This document shows positions 1 to 6,985 of a stretch of DNA of 64,000 nucleotides, piece after piece. The notes under the pieces are model-generated. The model was not told where the DNA came from and made no database searches. It saw only the letters and a list, made by a program, of their open reading frames with translations. The translations under genes were made by a program, and so were the position numbers. The stretch covers positions 60,220 to 124,219 of the forward strand of contig JAHBXL010000015.1 in the NCBI GenBank assembly GCA_019636495.1. The letters are read 5' to 3'. The stretch's first letter is position 1, and each line of letters opens with the position of its first letter. Source of the stretch: Phycisphaeraceae bacterium. GTDB taxonomy: Bacteria > Planctomycetota > Phycisphaerae > Phycisphaerales > UBA1924.

Positions 1-396
1 GACGGTGGTGATGAAGAAGCGGGGTCCGGGTTCCGGGTCTCGGGACTCGGGTGCGGAAGCGGGTCTTGCGGGCGCGGCTGGAGCGGTGACCAACTCCGCG
101 ATCTCCGCGCCTCCGCGAGAGACCTGCTTGAGGGAGATTTCTCGCAGAGGCGCGGAGGGCGCAGAGGCAACAAGGTGTGAACGGTGGGACGTGCGTTACG
201 GCGTGGGCGCGGGGATCGTGGCCGATTCCGACCCGGCGAGCGAGTGGCGGGAGACGCTGCTCAAGGCGCGGGTGTGGGAGGGGATTGCGGGAGTGGAGAG
301 CGGGACGGCGTCAGAGGTTTGTGGCCCGGGGTCCTGAGTCATCAGTCCTGAGTCCTGGGTCGGCGAGCCGGGTTGTGTGCAGCAGGAGAGACCAGT
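1..396. other. Gene-free left edge with repeats
   Basis: I see no convincing gene here; open frames exist on both strands but have no family signature and no ribosome site. The stretch is built of low-complexity, repeat-like DNA: variations on GTCCGGGTTCCGGGTCTCGG near 25-50, a 79-bp palindromic element at 92-170, and a run of GTCCTGAGTC-type units at 331-360. The last 20 bases carry the ribosome-binding site of the Nudix gene that follows. Confidence 0.6.
92..170. repeat. Palindromic repeat, family A, copy 1
   Basis: The left arm CTCCGCGCCTCCGCGAGAGA (103-122) is the near reverse complement of the right arm TCTCGCAGAGGCGCGGAG (139-156), with a loop of about 16 bases. A second diverged copy with the same order of words lies at 3431-3500. 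Both are intergenic. This is a dispersed palindromic element of unknown function; nothing suggests it encodes protein. Confidence 0.7.
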
Positions 397-1086
397 GTGA
401 GCAGCGCCGATGGTGACAACTCGTACCGCATCCATCCGGTTGGCGGCCCGCGCATCCGGAGCGATGTGGTCGATGTGTACATCTTCCAGCGATCGGCGAC
501 GCCGCCGCGGCCGGTCGTGGGCGCGAGCGCGATGTCGGGCCCGTGGGGCGGCATCACGCCCGACACGGGGGCGAACCCGGCGCCCGGCATCTACTTCCTG
601 CAGATGCTGCGGGCCCGCGACCCGCTGGGCGGAACGTGGCAGCCGGTGATGGGACACTGCGAGAAGGGCGAGACGGCGGTGCAGTGCGCCGTTCGCGAAC
701 TGGAGGAGGAGGTCGGCCTCACTCCCCCTTCCAGAGGGAGGGGGCAGGGGGGAGGGCCCAAATCGGACCTGACTCCTGCGCACTTTCTGTCGCTGTGGGC
801 GCTTGAGCAGGTGCATCCGTTCTTCATCGCCGAACTGGATGCGATCGTGTTGAGCCCGCGTTTCGCTGCGGAGGTTGCCGCGGGGGGGGCCGGCGCGGAG
901 GCCGGATGGTCGCCGCGGCTGAACGATGAGCACACCGCGCACCGCTGGGTGAACGCGCGGGATGCGGTGCGGGCAAGTGGCGAGGGCGCGTTCATGTGGC
1001 CGGGCCAGCGTGCCGCGGCGAGGGAAATTGTCGAGAGTCTGATGGTGGAGGGAACCGTGAACAGGGGGAGGCTACGTATAGACTGA
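397..1086 (+). CDS. Nudix hydrolase
   Basis: Probable nucleoside-diphosphate-linked pyrophosphohydrolase. A complete Nudix box occupies residues 86-108: G at 86, E at 92, then R-E-L-E-E-E-V-G-L, matching GX5EX7REUXEEXGU, so the Mg-binding glutamates are all present. I chose GTG at 397 because GGAGAG (384-389) lies seven bases upstream; an in-frame TTG at 373 is less likely. Directly after the box the protein carries a Pro/Arg/Gly-rich stretch encoded by a G/C-rich hairpin (721-756) that looks like an inserted repeat. C-terminal half is specific to the protein. Substrate cannot be told from sequence; dinucleoside polyphosphates or NDP-sugars are typical. The next gene follows after 18 bp, so the two may be co-transcribed. 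About 229 residues, no signal peptide. Confidence 0.85.
   Translation: MSSADGDNSYRIHPVGGPRIRSDVVDVYIFQRSATPPRPVVGASAMSGPWGGITPDTGANPAPGIYFLQMLRARDPLGGTWQPVMGHCEKGETAVQCAVRELEEEVGLTPPSRGRGQGGGPKSDLTPAHFLSLWALEQVHPFFIAELDAIVLSPRFAAEVAAGGAGAEAGWSPRLNDEHTAHRWVNARDAVRASGEGAFMWPGQRAAAREIVESLMVEGTVNRGRLRID
721..756. repeat. C/G-rich hairpin repeat inside the Nudix gene
   Basis: A CCCCCTTCC...GGGAGGGGG imperfect hairpin followed by a further G-run. It starts exactly after the last Nudix-box codon and keeps the reading frame, encoding Thr-Pro-Pro-Ser-Arg-Gly-Arg-Gly-Gln-Gly-Gly-Gly. Elements with this word order are normally intergenic in high-GC genomes (family knowledge, not checked here). Confidence 0.55.
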
Positions 1087-1104
1087 AACTTGTGGAGGGC
1101 AGCA

Positions 1105-2220
1105 ATGACGCGAGGTTTTACTTGTGGGGCTTTCGCGGCCGGGGTGATGAGTTTTCAGTTGGCAGCGATGGCGGGAACCGACTGGGGCGTGTTCAATCCG
1201 CTTCCGGGCGGGAATGGGACAGGCGACCGAGATTCGTTGGGATCGGGCATTTCAGCGGATGGTTCAACGGTCGTTGGCACTGTGTACTTGCCAAGCGGCC
1301 ACTTCGGGGCAGTCTGGAAGCCAGGGGGCTACGCTGTTCTGCCGCAACCGACGGGTACGTCAACCGGTGGCGCCAGCGCGGTGAGCGCTGATGGGTCGGT
1401 GGTCGCGGGGAGTGTGAGCGGCGGCGGAACAAGCAACCGCGCGGTGTTCTGGAACAGAGTCAATGTGACGTACGTTCCGCAACTGATGAACGGCGTGTTC
1501 GCGGGAGCAAACTCACGGATTCTCGCGCTGAGTTCGGATGGCGCCGTTGGTGTGGGTTGGAGCTCGGGGATGGCCGCGCGGTGGTTGAACGCCGATGGGC
1601 CCGGTGCGCTGGGGACCCAGGTCCCTTCCCCGCCGGACGCGACCGGGTTGGCAACGGCCAACACCATCTCTGACAATGGCCAGATTATCGCGGGCGCGGC
1701 GGGGCCGCGGGGCTTCCGCTTCGAGAGTGAGAGCGAGTTTGTCAACGGGGCCTTCACGCACCAGTGTTCCGTTCTTGGAATGCATGCCGACGGGCAGACG
1801 CTCGTTGGCTATTCTCTGCTGAACGGCCGAACCATTGCAACATGGTGGAATGGCGTCGACCCATATGTGCTGCCGACACCGCCGGGGTTTGGCTCGAGCG
1901 CATGGACCCGCGCGATCGACATTTCAGATGATCGCTCGGTGATCATCGGCCAGGTCTCAGTTGGATCGGACATCCGTGCGGTCGTCTGGCGGAATGGTGT
2001 CCCGCAACTCCTTGGAGACCTGCTCGCAGCGGACGGTGCAGACTTGACCGGTTGGCGCATCAGCCACGTGAGTGCGATTTCCGCAGATGGGCGTCTCATT
2101 GTGGGTGAGGCGTTCAACCCAAATGGGAAACTGCAGGCGTACGTCGCAACGATCCCGGCTCCCGGTGGACTGGTCGTGCTGGGCGGTGGGGTGTGCCTCT
2201 GTGTTCGTCGCAGGCGATAG
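1105..2220 (+). CDS. Exported beta-repeat (HAF-like) protein with PAP-CTERM anchor
   Basis: Predicted secreted protein of 371 residues. The N-terminus (residues 1-28) is a signal peptide ending in AMA. The body repeats a motif of the type S-A-D-G-S-V-V-x-G about every 45-60 residues, for example ISADGSTVVG, VSADGSVVAG and ISADGRLIVG, as in HAF-repeat/beta-propeller extracellular proteins. The C-terminus has PAPGG, a hydrophobic helix and a terminal RRRR, the layout of a PEP-CTERM sorting signal with PAP in place of PEP. ATG 1105 is preceded by GGAGGG (1093-1098). The role is unknown; export, exosortase-like processing and surface or biofilm placement are inferred. A second protein with the same anchor lies at 52775-53989. 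Confidence 0.75.
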   Translation: MTRGFTCGAFAAGVMSFQLAAMAGTDWGVFNPLPGGNGTGDRDSLGSGISADGSTVVGTVYLPSGHFGAVWKPGGYAVLPQPTGTSTGGASAVSADGSVVAGSVSGGGTSNRAVFWNRVNVTYVPQLMNGVFAGANSRILALSSDGAVGVGWSSGMAARWLNADGPGALGTQVPSPPDATGLATANTISDNGQIIAGAAGPRGFRFESESEFVNGAFTHQCSVLGMHADGQTLVGYSLLNGRTIATWWNGVDPYVLPTPPGFGSSAWTRAIDISDDRSVIIGQVSVGSDIRAVVWRNGVPQLLGDLLAADGADLTGWRISHVSAISADGRLIVGEAFNPNGKLQAYVATIPAPGGLVVLGGGVCLCVRRRR

Positions 2221-2294
2221 CCCTACGCGCCTACAGAGCGGGACAGGTGAAGTCGTGCTTGCGCATCTCATCGTGAAGATGAAGAGTGCATTGG

Positions 2295-2320
2295 CCTCAA
2301 GCGCCGGCCCGGCTTGAAGG
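2295..2320. terminator. Possible bidirectional terminator hairpin
   Basis: CCTCAAGC (2295-2302) can pair with GCTTGAAGG (2312-2320) with one bulged A around a self-complementary GCCGGC core. It lies between two convergent genes that end at 2220 and 2348. There is no T-run, so intrinsic termination is only a suggestion. Confidence 0.35.
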
Positions 2321-2347
2321 CAAGGAAGCGGTTCTCAGAACGGGCGG

Positions 2348-3253
2348 TCAATCCCAGATGCCCTTGAACTCACCCGGCTTCTCGCCGGCGGTGATGAAGA
2401 TGCCGAGGAAGATGTTGGACTGGTTCACATCGTCGGGCTCGTCGAAGAAGATCGTGTCCAATCGCGGGCCAGAGGCGGTGGTGTAGGACATGGCCGCGCC
2501 TCCGGGCGAGAGTGGCTTGAGCGTGGTCTCGAAGGCGACATGTCCATCGTTGTACGCGACGTTGCCCTCCCACGAGTTGCGACCGCCGTGGATGAGGAAC
2601 GTGTTGCTCGACTTGTTCTTGAGGGTCGGGGTGTAGTCCGCGGCGACAGCGGAGATCTCCGGCCCCCGGTTGGCGATGATCGCTTCGGTTGTGGAGAACG
2701 TGTCGCGCCAGACCGAGAGCCGACCGGCGGGCACTCTCGCGGCGTGCAGCGCAGCAGGATCGCCGCGGGTGCCCGAGGGCTGCAAGTGCCCGTATGAGAA
2801 GTTGCCGCCCTTCGCGGATGTGAAGTCTGCGCTGAAGGCGGGGTCCCAGAGGGCGTTCATGGGGCTCGCCGCGGCCTTGGGGTTGGAGTACTCGAAGTCC
2901 TCATCACGTGCGATGGATGGACTGGACTCCGCCGGGCTGATGCAGATCTCTGGCGAGATGTTGCCGTTGAAGATCAGGATCGAGAAGATGTTGGCGGTCG
3001 TGTCCTTGGCGCGGCCGGACTCCGCGACCGTGAAATCGGCGGTGTCGATCTGTGAGGGCAGGGGATAGTTGCCGTTGTTGCCGTTCGCCCAGATGATCAA
3101 CGACTGGGAGATCCCGCGGAGTTGAATGGAGTCCCTCATCTGGCGACTGGTGCCAGGACGCGAGCGTCCCATGGCAGGCATCAGGAGCGCGACCAGAATC
3201 ACTGAAATCACAACAACAGCCAGCAACTCAGAGACTGTAAACCCGCGCCGCAT
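2348..3253 (-). CDS. Prepilin-type N-terminal methylation domain protein
   Basis: Type IV pilin/type II pseudopilin-like protein of 301 residues. It begins MRRGFTVSELLAVVVISVIL: a short basic leader, a G-F cleavage site, Glu at mature position 5 and a hydrophobic helix, so a prepilin peptidase should cleave and methylate it. The rest is a globular domain with planctomycete-style features such as a late NVAYNDGHVAFE motif. ATG 3253 was preferred to an upstream frame extension because AAGGGGAA lies just before it and the pilin leader starts there. Many copies of such genes are typical of planctomycetes; the exact role (pseudopilus, adhesion or DNA uptake) is unknown. gspD and gspE at 48-52.5 kb could assemble it. 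Confidence 0.85.
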   Translation of the reverse strand: MRRGFTVSELLAVVVISVILVALLMPAMGRSRPGTSRQMRDSIQLRGISQSLIIWANGNNGNYPLPSQIDTADFTVAESGRAKDTTANIFSILIFNGNISPEICISPAESSPSIARDEDFEYSNPKAAASPMNALWDPAFSADFTSAKGGNFSYGHLQPSGTRGDPAALHAARVPAGRLSVWRDTFSTTEAIIANRGPEISAVAADYTPTLKNKSSNTFLIHGGRNSWEGNVAYNDGHVAFETTLKPLSPGGAAMSYTTASGPRLDTIFFDEPDDVNQSNIFLGIFITAGEKPGEFKGIWD

Positions 3254-3779
3254 GGCCGTTCCCCTTTCGAGACGGCGGGAAGAGAGCCCGCCGCATGACA
3301 GGCTATTCGGCTCGCCGCGGCGGGTGGTTGCGGTGGATTGATCCGGGTGTCGCGGATCGGACGGGATACGAGTCGCACGGAGGAGCACGGTGCGGGGGCG
3401 GGTCCGGGTTGCGGACGATCCGGTTTCAAACTCCGCGTGCTCTGCGCCTCTGCGAGAGGAGTCTCTCGCGGAGGCGCGGAGGCCGCAGTGCTCTCAGAGA
3501 GTGAACTGTGACGACTTTCGCCGCGCGGGTCCGCCTGTTCGCCAGCGGTCCTCCGTGCGCCTCGGTGCGCCCCCATGTTTCACATCCGGCTTCGCGCTCG
3601 CGACTCTGCATGGAGAGTTTCTTGCGGCGGCGAGAAGTTCCCGGCCCCCACGGGCCCCACACCCGAGCTCGCGCTCGGGGCTCTCTCGGTGCGCCTCCGT
3701 GTCGAACACCCGAGTTTGCGCTCGGGGCTCTCTCGGTGCGCCTCCGTGTCGAACACCCGAGCTTGCGCTCGGGGCTCTC
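3254..3779. other. Repeat-rich intergenic region
   Basis: No gene is supported in these 526 bases. It contains the second copy of palindromic repeat family A (3431-3500) and the 47-bp tandem array that runs into the stop codon of frr (3659-3781). Between them, 3540-3658 holds decayed phrases resembling the array (for example GCGCCTCGGTGCG and CGCTCGCGACTCT). Several short open frames arise only from the repeats. The 5' region of the prepilin-like gene lies at the left end. Confidence 0.6.
3431..3500. repeat. Palindromic repeat, family A, copy 2
   Basis: The arm CTCTGCGCCTCTGCGAGAG (3440-3458) faces TCTCTCGCGGAGGCGCGGAG (3462-3481) with almost no loop. It shares the flanking words AACTCCGCG and GCGCGGAGG-CGCAG with the element at 92-170. 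Confidence 0.7.
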
Positions 3780-3781
3780 TC
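3659..3781. repeat. 47-bp tandem repeat array, 2.6 copies
   Basis: Units start at 3659, 3706 and 3753. Each reads ACACCCGAG-C/T-T/C-GCGCTCGGGG then CTCTCTCGGTGCGCCTCC and GTGTCGA; the third is cut short. The last unit overlaps the stop codon of frr by two bases. Copies 1 and 2 differ at two or three positions only, so the array is recent or homogenised. Confidence 0.85.
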
Positions 3782-4352
3782 AGACCTCTTCGACTTCCTT
3801 CATCTTCTTGGCGACCACATCGTCGGTCTCGTGCTCGAACTTCTTGAGCAGGTCCTGCACCTCGGTCTTGAGCGTCTCGATCTCGTCCTCGGGCACGTGG
3901 GCCTTGGGGTCCTTGGCGAGTGTATCGACGTGCTTGTTGGCATCGCGCCGGGCGTTGCGGAGCGTGACCTTGGTCTCCTCGCCGAGTTTCTTGCAGTGGG
4001 CGGAGAGTTGCTTGCGACGGTCGCCGGTGAGCGCGGGCATGTTCAGGCGGATCTGCTTCCCATCCATCATCGGGTTCAGGCTCAGGCCGCTGGCCTCGAT
4101 GGCGCGCTTGACATCCTGCAGGCAACCCGCATCGAACGGCTTGATCAGCAGTTGCGTCGGCTCGGGAATCGAGATGGATGCGAGGCTCTTGAGGTCGGTC
4201 GGCGTGCCGTAGTAATCGACCTTGAGATACTCGACCAGCGCGGGCGAGGCGCGGCCGGTGCGCATGCCGCGGAGTTCCTTCTTCAGGTAGTCGAGCGCCT
4301 TGGTCATGGCCTCTTCGGCCTCGAGAAGAATGGTGTCAGGGTCGCTGCTCAT
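3780..4352 (-). CDS. frr: Ribosome recycling factor
   Basis: Splits post-termination ribosomes together with EF-G. The 190-residue protein has the family's usual length (about 185) and hallmarks: an early E-E-A-M-x-K-A segment, R-T-G-R-A-S-P-A-L at 32-40 and the Y-Y-G-T-P-T-D-L-K region next to it, then the C-terminal three-helix bundle with RNARRDAN. ATG 4352 follows GGGAGATTC on the minus strand. Unusually, it faces away from pyrH (start 4497), whereas frr and pyrH usually run in one operon (tsf-pyrH-frr); tsf is not nearby. A 47-bp tandem repeat abuts its stop codon. Confidence 0.97.
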   Translation of the reverse strand: MSSDPDTILLEAEEAMTKALDYLKKELRGMRTGRASPALVEYLKVDYYGTPTDLKSLASISIPEPTQLLIKPFDAGCLQDVKRAIEASGLSLNPMMDGKQIRLNMPALTGDRRKQLSAHCKKLGEETKVTLRNARRDANKHVDTLAKDPKAHVPEDEIETLKTEVQDLLKKFEHETDDVVAKKMKEVEEV

Positions 4353-4496
4353 GGGTGAATCTCCCGGCCCGTGCCGCCGCATCCCCCCCTCGCAGCAGGC
4401 ATGATAGGGCAATCGCGCCCGGCCATGGGGCGTTTTGCTACCATGCGCATCATGCCCGCGACCACCGAGCGCAAGCCCATCAGGAAACCCGATCCC

Positions 4497-5231
4497 ATGT
4501 CCAACCGCAGCGCCAAGCCCGCCCGCTACAAGCGCGTCCTGCTCAAACTCTCGGGCGAGGCGTTCTGCGCGCCGGGCGGCTTTGGGATCGATGGGAACGA
4601 ACTGGAGTTGATCGCGGCGGAGGTTCGCGATGCGCACAAGGAGGGCTCGCAACTGGCGGTAGTCGTCGGCGGCGGCAACTTCATCCGCGGCGCGCGGCTC
4701 AGCAAGACGCTGCACATCAACCAGGCGACCGGCGACTACATGGGCATGCTGGCGACGGTGATCAACGGCCTGGCGTTGAAGGAGGCGCTGGTGCACCTGG
4801 GTGTCGATTCGCGCGTGATGACGGCGATCGATGTCCGCGCGGTGGCCGAGCCGTTCATCCGCGGTCGCGCCCTGCGGCACCTGGAGAAGGGCCGCGTGGT
4901 GATCCTTGTCGCCGGGACGGGCAACCCGTTCTTCACCACCGACACCTGCGCCTCGCTCCGCGCGACGGAACTGGAGTGCGACCTGCTGATGAAGGCGACC
5001 AAGGTCGATGGGGTGTATGACGCGGACCCGGCGAAGCACCCGGGCGCGAAGCGATACGACAAACTGAGTTTCGCGCAGGCGATCGCGGCGAACCTGCAGG
5101 TGATGGACACGGCGGCCCTGGCCATGTGCCGCGACAACAAGATCCCGCTGCTGGTGTTCGACTTCAAGAAGTCGGGGAACATCCGTCGCGCAGTCCGCGG
5201 CGAGCAGGTGGGGACGCTGCTGAGCGAGTGA
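4497..5231 (+). CDS. pyrH: UMP kinase
   Basis: Phosphorylates UMP to UDP in pyrimidine nucleotide synthesis. It has 244 residues, the normal length. Family motifs are present: R-V-L-L-K-L-S-G-E-A near the start, V-V-G-G-G-N-F-I-R-G, G-D-Y-M-G-M-L-A-T, the G-T-G-N-P-F-F-T-T-D nucleotide-binding loop and T-K-V-D-G-V-Y-D-A-D-P. ATG 4497 is chosen because AGGAAA lies 10 bases upstream and the kinase core begins soon after; an ATG at 4452 would add 15 residues. The 144-bp interval to the divergent frr must hold both promoters. Confidence 0.96.
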   Translation: MSNRSAKPARYKRVLLKLSGEAFCAPGGFGIDGNELELIAAEVRDAHKEGSQLAVVVGGGNFIRGARLSKTLHINQATGDYMGMLATVINGLALKEALVHLGVDSRVMTAIDVRAVAEPFIRGRALRHLEKGRVVILVAGTGNPFFTTDTCASLRATELECDLLMKATKVDGVYDADPAKHPGAKRYDKLSFAQAIAANLQVMDTAALAMCRDNKIPLLVFDFKKSGNIRRAVRGEQVGTLLSE

Positions 5232-5237
5232 GGTCTT

Positions 5238-5263
5238 TGGTGGGCCGGCACTCCGTGCCGGCC
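5238..5263. repeat. Palindromic repeat, family B, intergenic copy
   Basis: Perfect 9-bp arms GGCCGGCAC (5243-5251) and GTGCCGGCC (5255-5263) around TCC, preceded by TGGTG. The whole 26 bases recur, reverse-complemented and without mismatch, inside the squalene-hopene cyclase gene at 24734-24759. It sits seven bases after the pyrH stop, where it could also serve as a 3' hairpin. Confidence 0.85.
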
Positions 5264-5283
5264 TTGCCGGGCGACTCCTATCA

Positions 5284-5303
5284 TTCGGCAATAGCCGAAG
5301 GAG
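5284..5303 (+). promoter_or_regulatory. Stem-loop abutting the hppD ribosome-binding site
   Basis: TTCGGC (5284-5289), loop AATA, GCCGAA (5294-5299), followed at once by GGAG (5300-5303) and the hppD ATG at 5311. The 3' arm touches the Shine-Dalgarno sequence, so the hairpin could influence translation initiation. Only the structure is seen; regulation is inference. Confidence 0.4.
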
Positions 5304-5310
5304 TGCCGCC

Positions 5311-6570
5311 ATGACCACCGCGACGACCCGTCCCGCGACCGCCCTCAAGCCCACGACCGACCCGCTCCAGTTGATCGACGTGGATCATGTGCAGTTCTAC
5401 GTCGGCAACGCCAAGCAGGCCGCGTTCTTCTACGCGCACTGCTTCGGCTTCCAGATCGAGCAGGTCTGCGACCTCACCACCGGCAGCCGCGATGCAGCCC
5501 ACTACCTGCTCACCCAGGGCAACATCCGGTTCATCCTCTCGACACCGCTGACGCCCGAGCACCCCGCGGCGATGGAAGTCGCGATGTACGGCGACGGTGT
5601 GAAGGATGTGGCGTTCACGGTCTTTGATGCCGAGAAGGCGTGGGAGCGCGCGGTGAAGAACGGCGCGACCTCCGCCTATGAGCCGCGGACCTATCGCGAT
5701 GAGCACGGAACGGTGACGATGGCGGGCATCCGCACCTATGGCCGCGTATGCCACTCGTTCGTGTCGCGCACGGGCGCCTACGACCTGACGAAGGTGAAGC
5801 AGGGCGGGGTGTTCAAGCCGCGGTTCCGCAAACTCGCCGAGGGCGCGGCGTGCGAGCCTGCGCGCGGCTGCGCTCCGCAGGCGGGCGTGTCGAGCGTGCT
5901 GGCGATCAACGAGTACAACAAGAAGAACCCGTGCGGGCTCAAGTACGTCGACCACCTGGTCGGCAACGTCGAGATGGGCAAGATGAACCACTGGGTCGCG
6001 TTCTACGAGAACGTGCTCGAGTTCACCATGTTCAAGCACTTCGACGACAAGGACATCTCGACCGACTACTCGGCGCTGATGTCCAAGGTGATGGCCAGCG
6101 GCAACAACCTGATCAAGATGCCCATCAACGAGCCGGCCGAGGGCAAGAAGAAGAGCCAGGTGCAGGAATATCTCGACTGGCACATGAACACCCCTGGCGT
6201 GCAGCACCTGGCGCTGCGGACCGATGACGAACTGCACTCGATCGCCGCGCTGCGCTCCCGCGGCGTGGATTTCCTGACGCTCCCCGATGCCTACTACGAC
6301 CAGGTGTGGGGCCGCGTGAACAAGATGCTGACCGACCACGGCCACAGCGCGGTGAAGGAAGATCACCAGCGCGTGCGCGACCTGGGCATCCTCGTTGACG
6401 CCGACGACGAAGGGTATCTGCTGCAACTGTTCACCAAGCCGCTGCAGGACCGGCCGACGCTGTTCTTCGAGATCATCTGCCGCCGCGGCAGTCAGTCCTT
6501 CGGCAAGGGCAACTTCAAGGCGCTGTTCGAGGCGCTGGAACTGGAGCAGGAGCGGCGGGGGAACCTATAA
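5311..6570 (+). CDS. hppD: 4-Hydroxyphenylpyruvate dioxygenase
   Basis: Converts 4-hydroxyphenylpyruvate to homogentisate in tyrosine degradation; non-haem Fe(II) enzyme. The 419 residues contain two vicinal-oxygen-chelate halves, and the iron triad is intact: His215 in Y-V-D-H-L-V-G-N, His299 in G-V-Q-H-L-A-L and Glu387 in F-F-E-I-I. The C-terminus F-G-K-G-N-F-K-A-L-F-E-A is the classic gate helix. ATG 5311 has GAAGGAG seven bases upstream. Oddities: residues 182-191 are encoded by a 27-bp palindrome that looks inserted, and the last 78 bp are repeated at 6908-6985. No homogentisate dioxygenase gene is seen next to it. Confidence 0.96.
   Translation: MTTATTRPATALKPTTDPLQLIDVDHVQFYVGNAKQAAFFYAHCFGFQIEQVCDLTTGSRDAAHYLLTQGNIRFILSTPLTPEHPAAMEVAMYGDGVKDVAFTVFDAEKAWERAVKNGATSAYEPRTYRDEHGTVTMAGIRTYGRVCHSFVSRTGAYDLTKVKQGGVFKPRFRKLAEGAACEPARGCAPQAGVSSVLAINEYNKKNPCGLKYVDHLVGNVEMGKMNHWVAFYENVLEFTMFKHFDDKDISTDYSALMSKVMASGNNLIKMPINEPAEGKKKSQVQEYLDWHMNTPGVQHLALRTDDELHSIAALRSRGVDFLTLPDAYYDQVWGRVNKMLTDHGHSAVKEDHQRVRDLGILVDADDEGYLLQLFTKPLQDRPTLFFEIICRRGSQSFGKGNFKALFEALELEQERRGNL
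5856..5882. repeat. Palindrome inside hppD
   Basis: GCCTGCG (5856-5862) and CGCAGGC (5876-5882) are perfect inverted arms around a 13-base loop. It encodes Glu-Pro-Ala-Arg-Gly-Cys-Ala-Pro-Gln-Ala in the linker between the two halves of the enzyme, a place that tolerates length change. Confidence 0.5.
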
Positions 6571-6607
6571 AACTGCGGCATCGAGAATGTTGAGAGGATT
6601 CGGACAC

Positions 6608-6859
6608 ATGACGATAGAGAAGATCAAATCCGCGTATTCGGCGACGCCCTTCAAGCCCTTCACACTTCACCTGGCCGACGGCCGCGTTATGTCCGTGGCC
6701 CACCCGGAGTTCATGGCGATGATGCCCGGGGGCCGCACGATCTTCGTGGCCCTCGACGATGGTTCCTACCACATCATTGATTTGCTCATGGTGGTATCGA
6801 TCGGGTTTGAGTCGCGGGGCAAGGGCCGCTCGGCCGGCAACCGGCGCCGTGCAGGGTGA
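6608..6859 (+). CDS. Small conserved hypothetical protein
   Basis: Small acidic-to-neutral soluble protein of 83 residues beginning MTIEKIKSAYSATPFKPFTL, followed by H-L-A-D-G-R and H-P-E-F-M-A. I recognise this layout (PFxPF, HLADGR, HPEF, then an I-I-D-L-L segment) from small uncharacterised proteins found in several copies in planctomycetes and other bacteria, but no function is known to me. The last 15 residues (SRGKGRSAGNRRRAG) are basic and low-complexity and may be a read-through extension. The gene sits exactly between the hppD end and a duplicated copy of that end, which suggests it arrived with the duplication. Ribosome site is weak (GAGAGGAT at 6592-6599 is a little distant). Confidence 0.7.
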   Translation: MTIEKIKSAYSATPFKPFTLHLADGRVMSVAHPEFMAMMPGGRTIFVALDDGSYHIIDLLMVVSIGFESRGKGRSAGNRRRAG

Positions 6860-6907
6860 GGTCCCGTGCGCAAGGGGCTGCGCGCCGTACACTCTCACGC
6901 GAGCCGC

Positions 6908-6985
6908 CAGTCCTTCGGCAAGGGCGACTTCAAGGCGCTGCTCGAGGCGCTGGAGTTGGAGCAGGAGAAGCGAGGGAATCTGTGA
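6908..6985 (+). pseudogene. Duplicated 3' end of hppD (remnant)
   Basis: These 78 bases align without gaps to the last 78 bases of hppD (6493-6570), offset by exactly 415 bp, with 68 identical positions by my count. Translated, both end in a valid HPPD C-terminus, QSFGKG-D/N-FKAL and then a stop; most differences are synonymous or conservative. No start or upstream part of a second hppD remains. Its 3' end provides the GAGGGA ribosome site of the next gene. Confidence 0.85.

Noticed and set aside
1..340. Open frames covering the left edge, both strands
   Set aside because: Composition is that of repeats; no domain, no start signal, and palindromic element A runs through them.
3254..3779. Several frames inside the tandem repeat region
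   Set aside because: Translations are repeats of Leu-Gly-Ala/Arg-Ser units produced by the 47-bp array.
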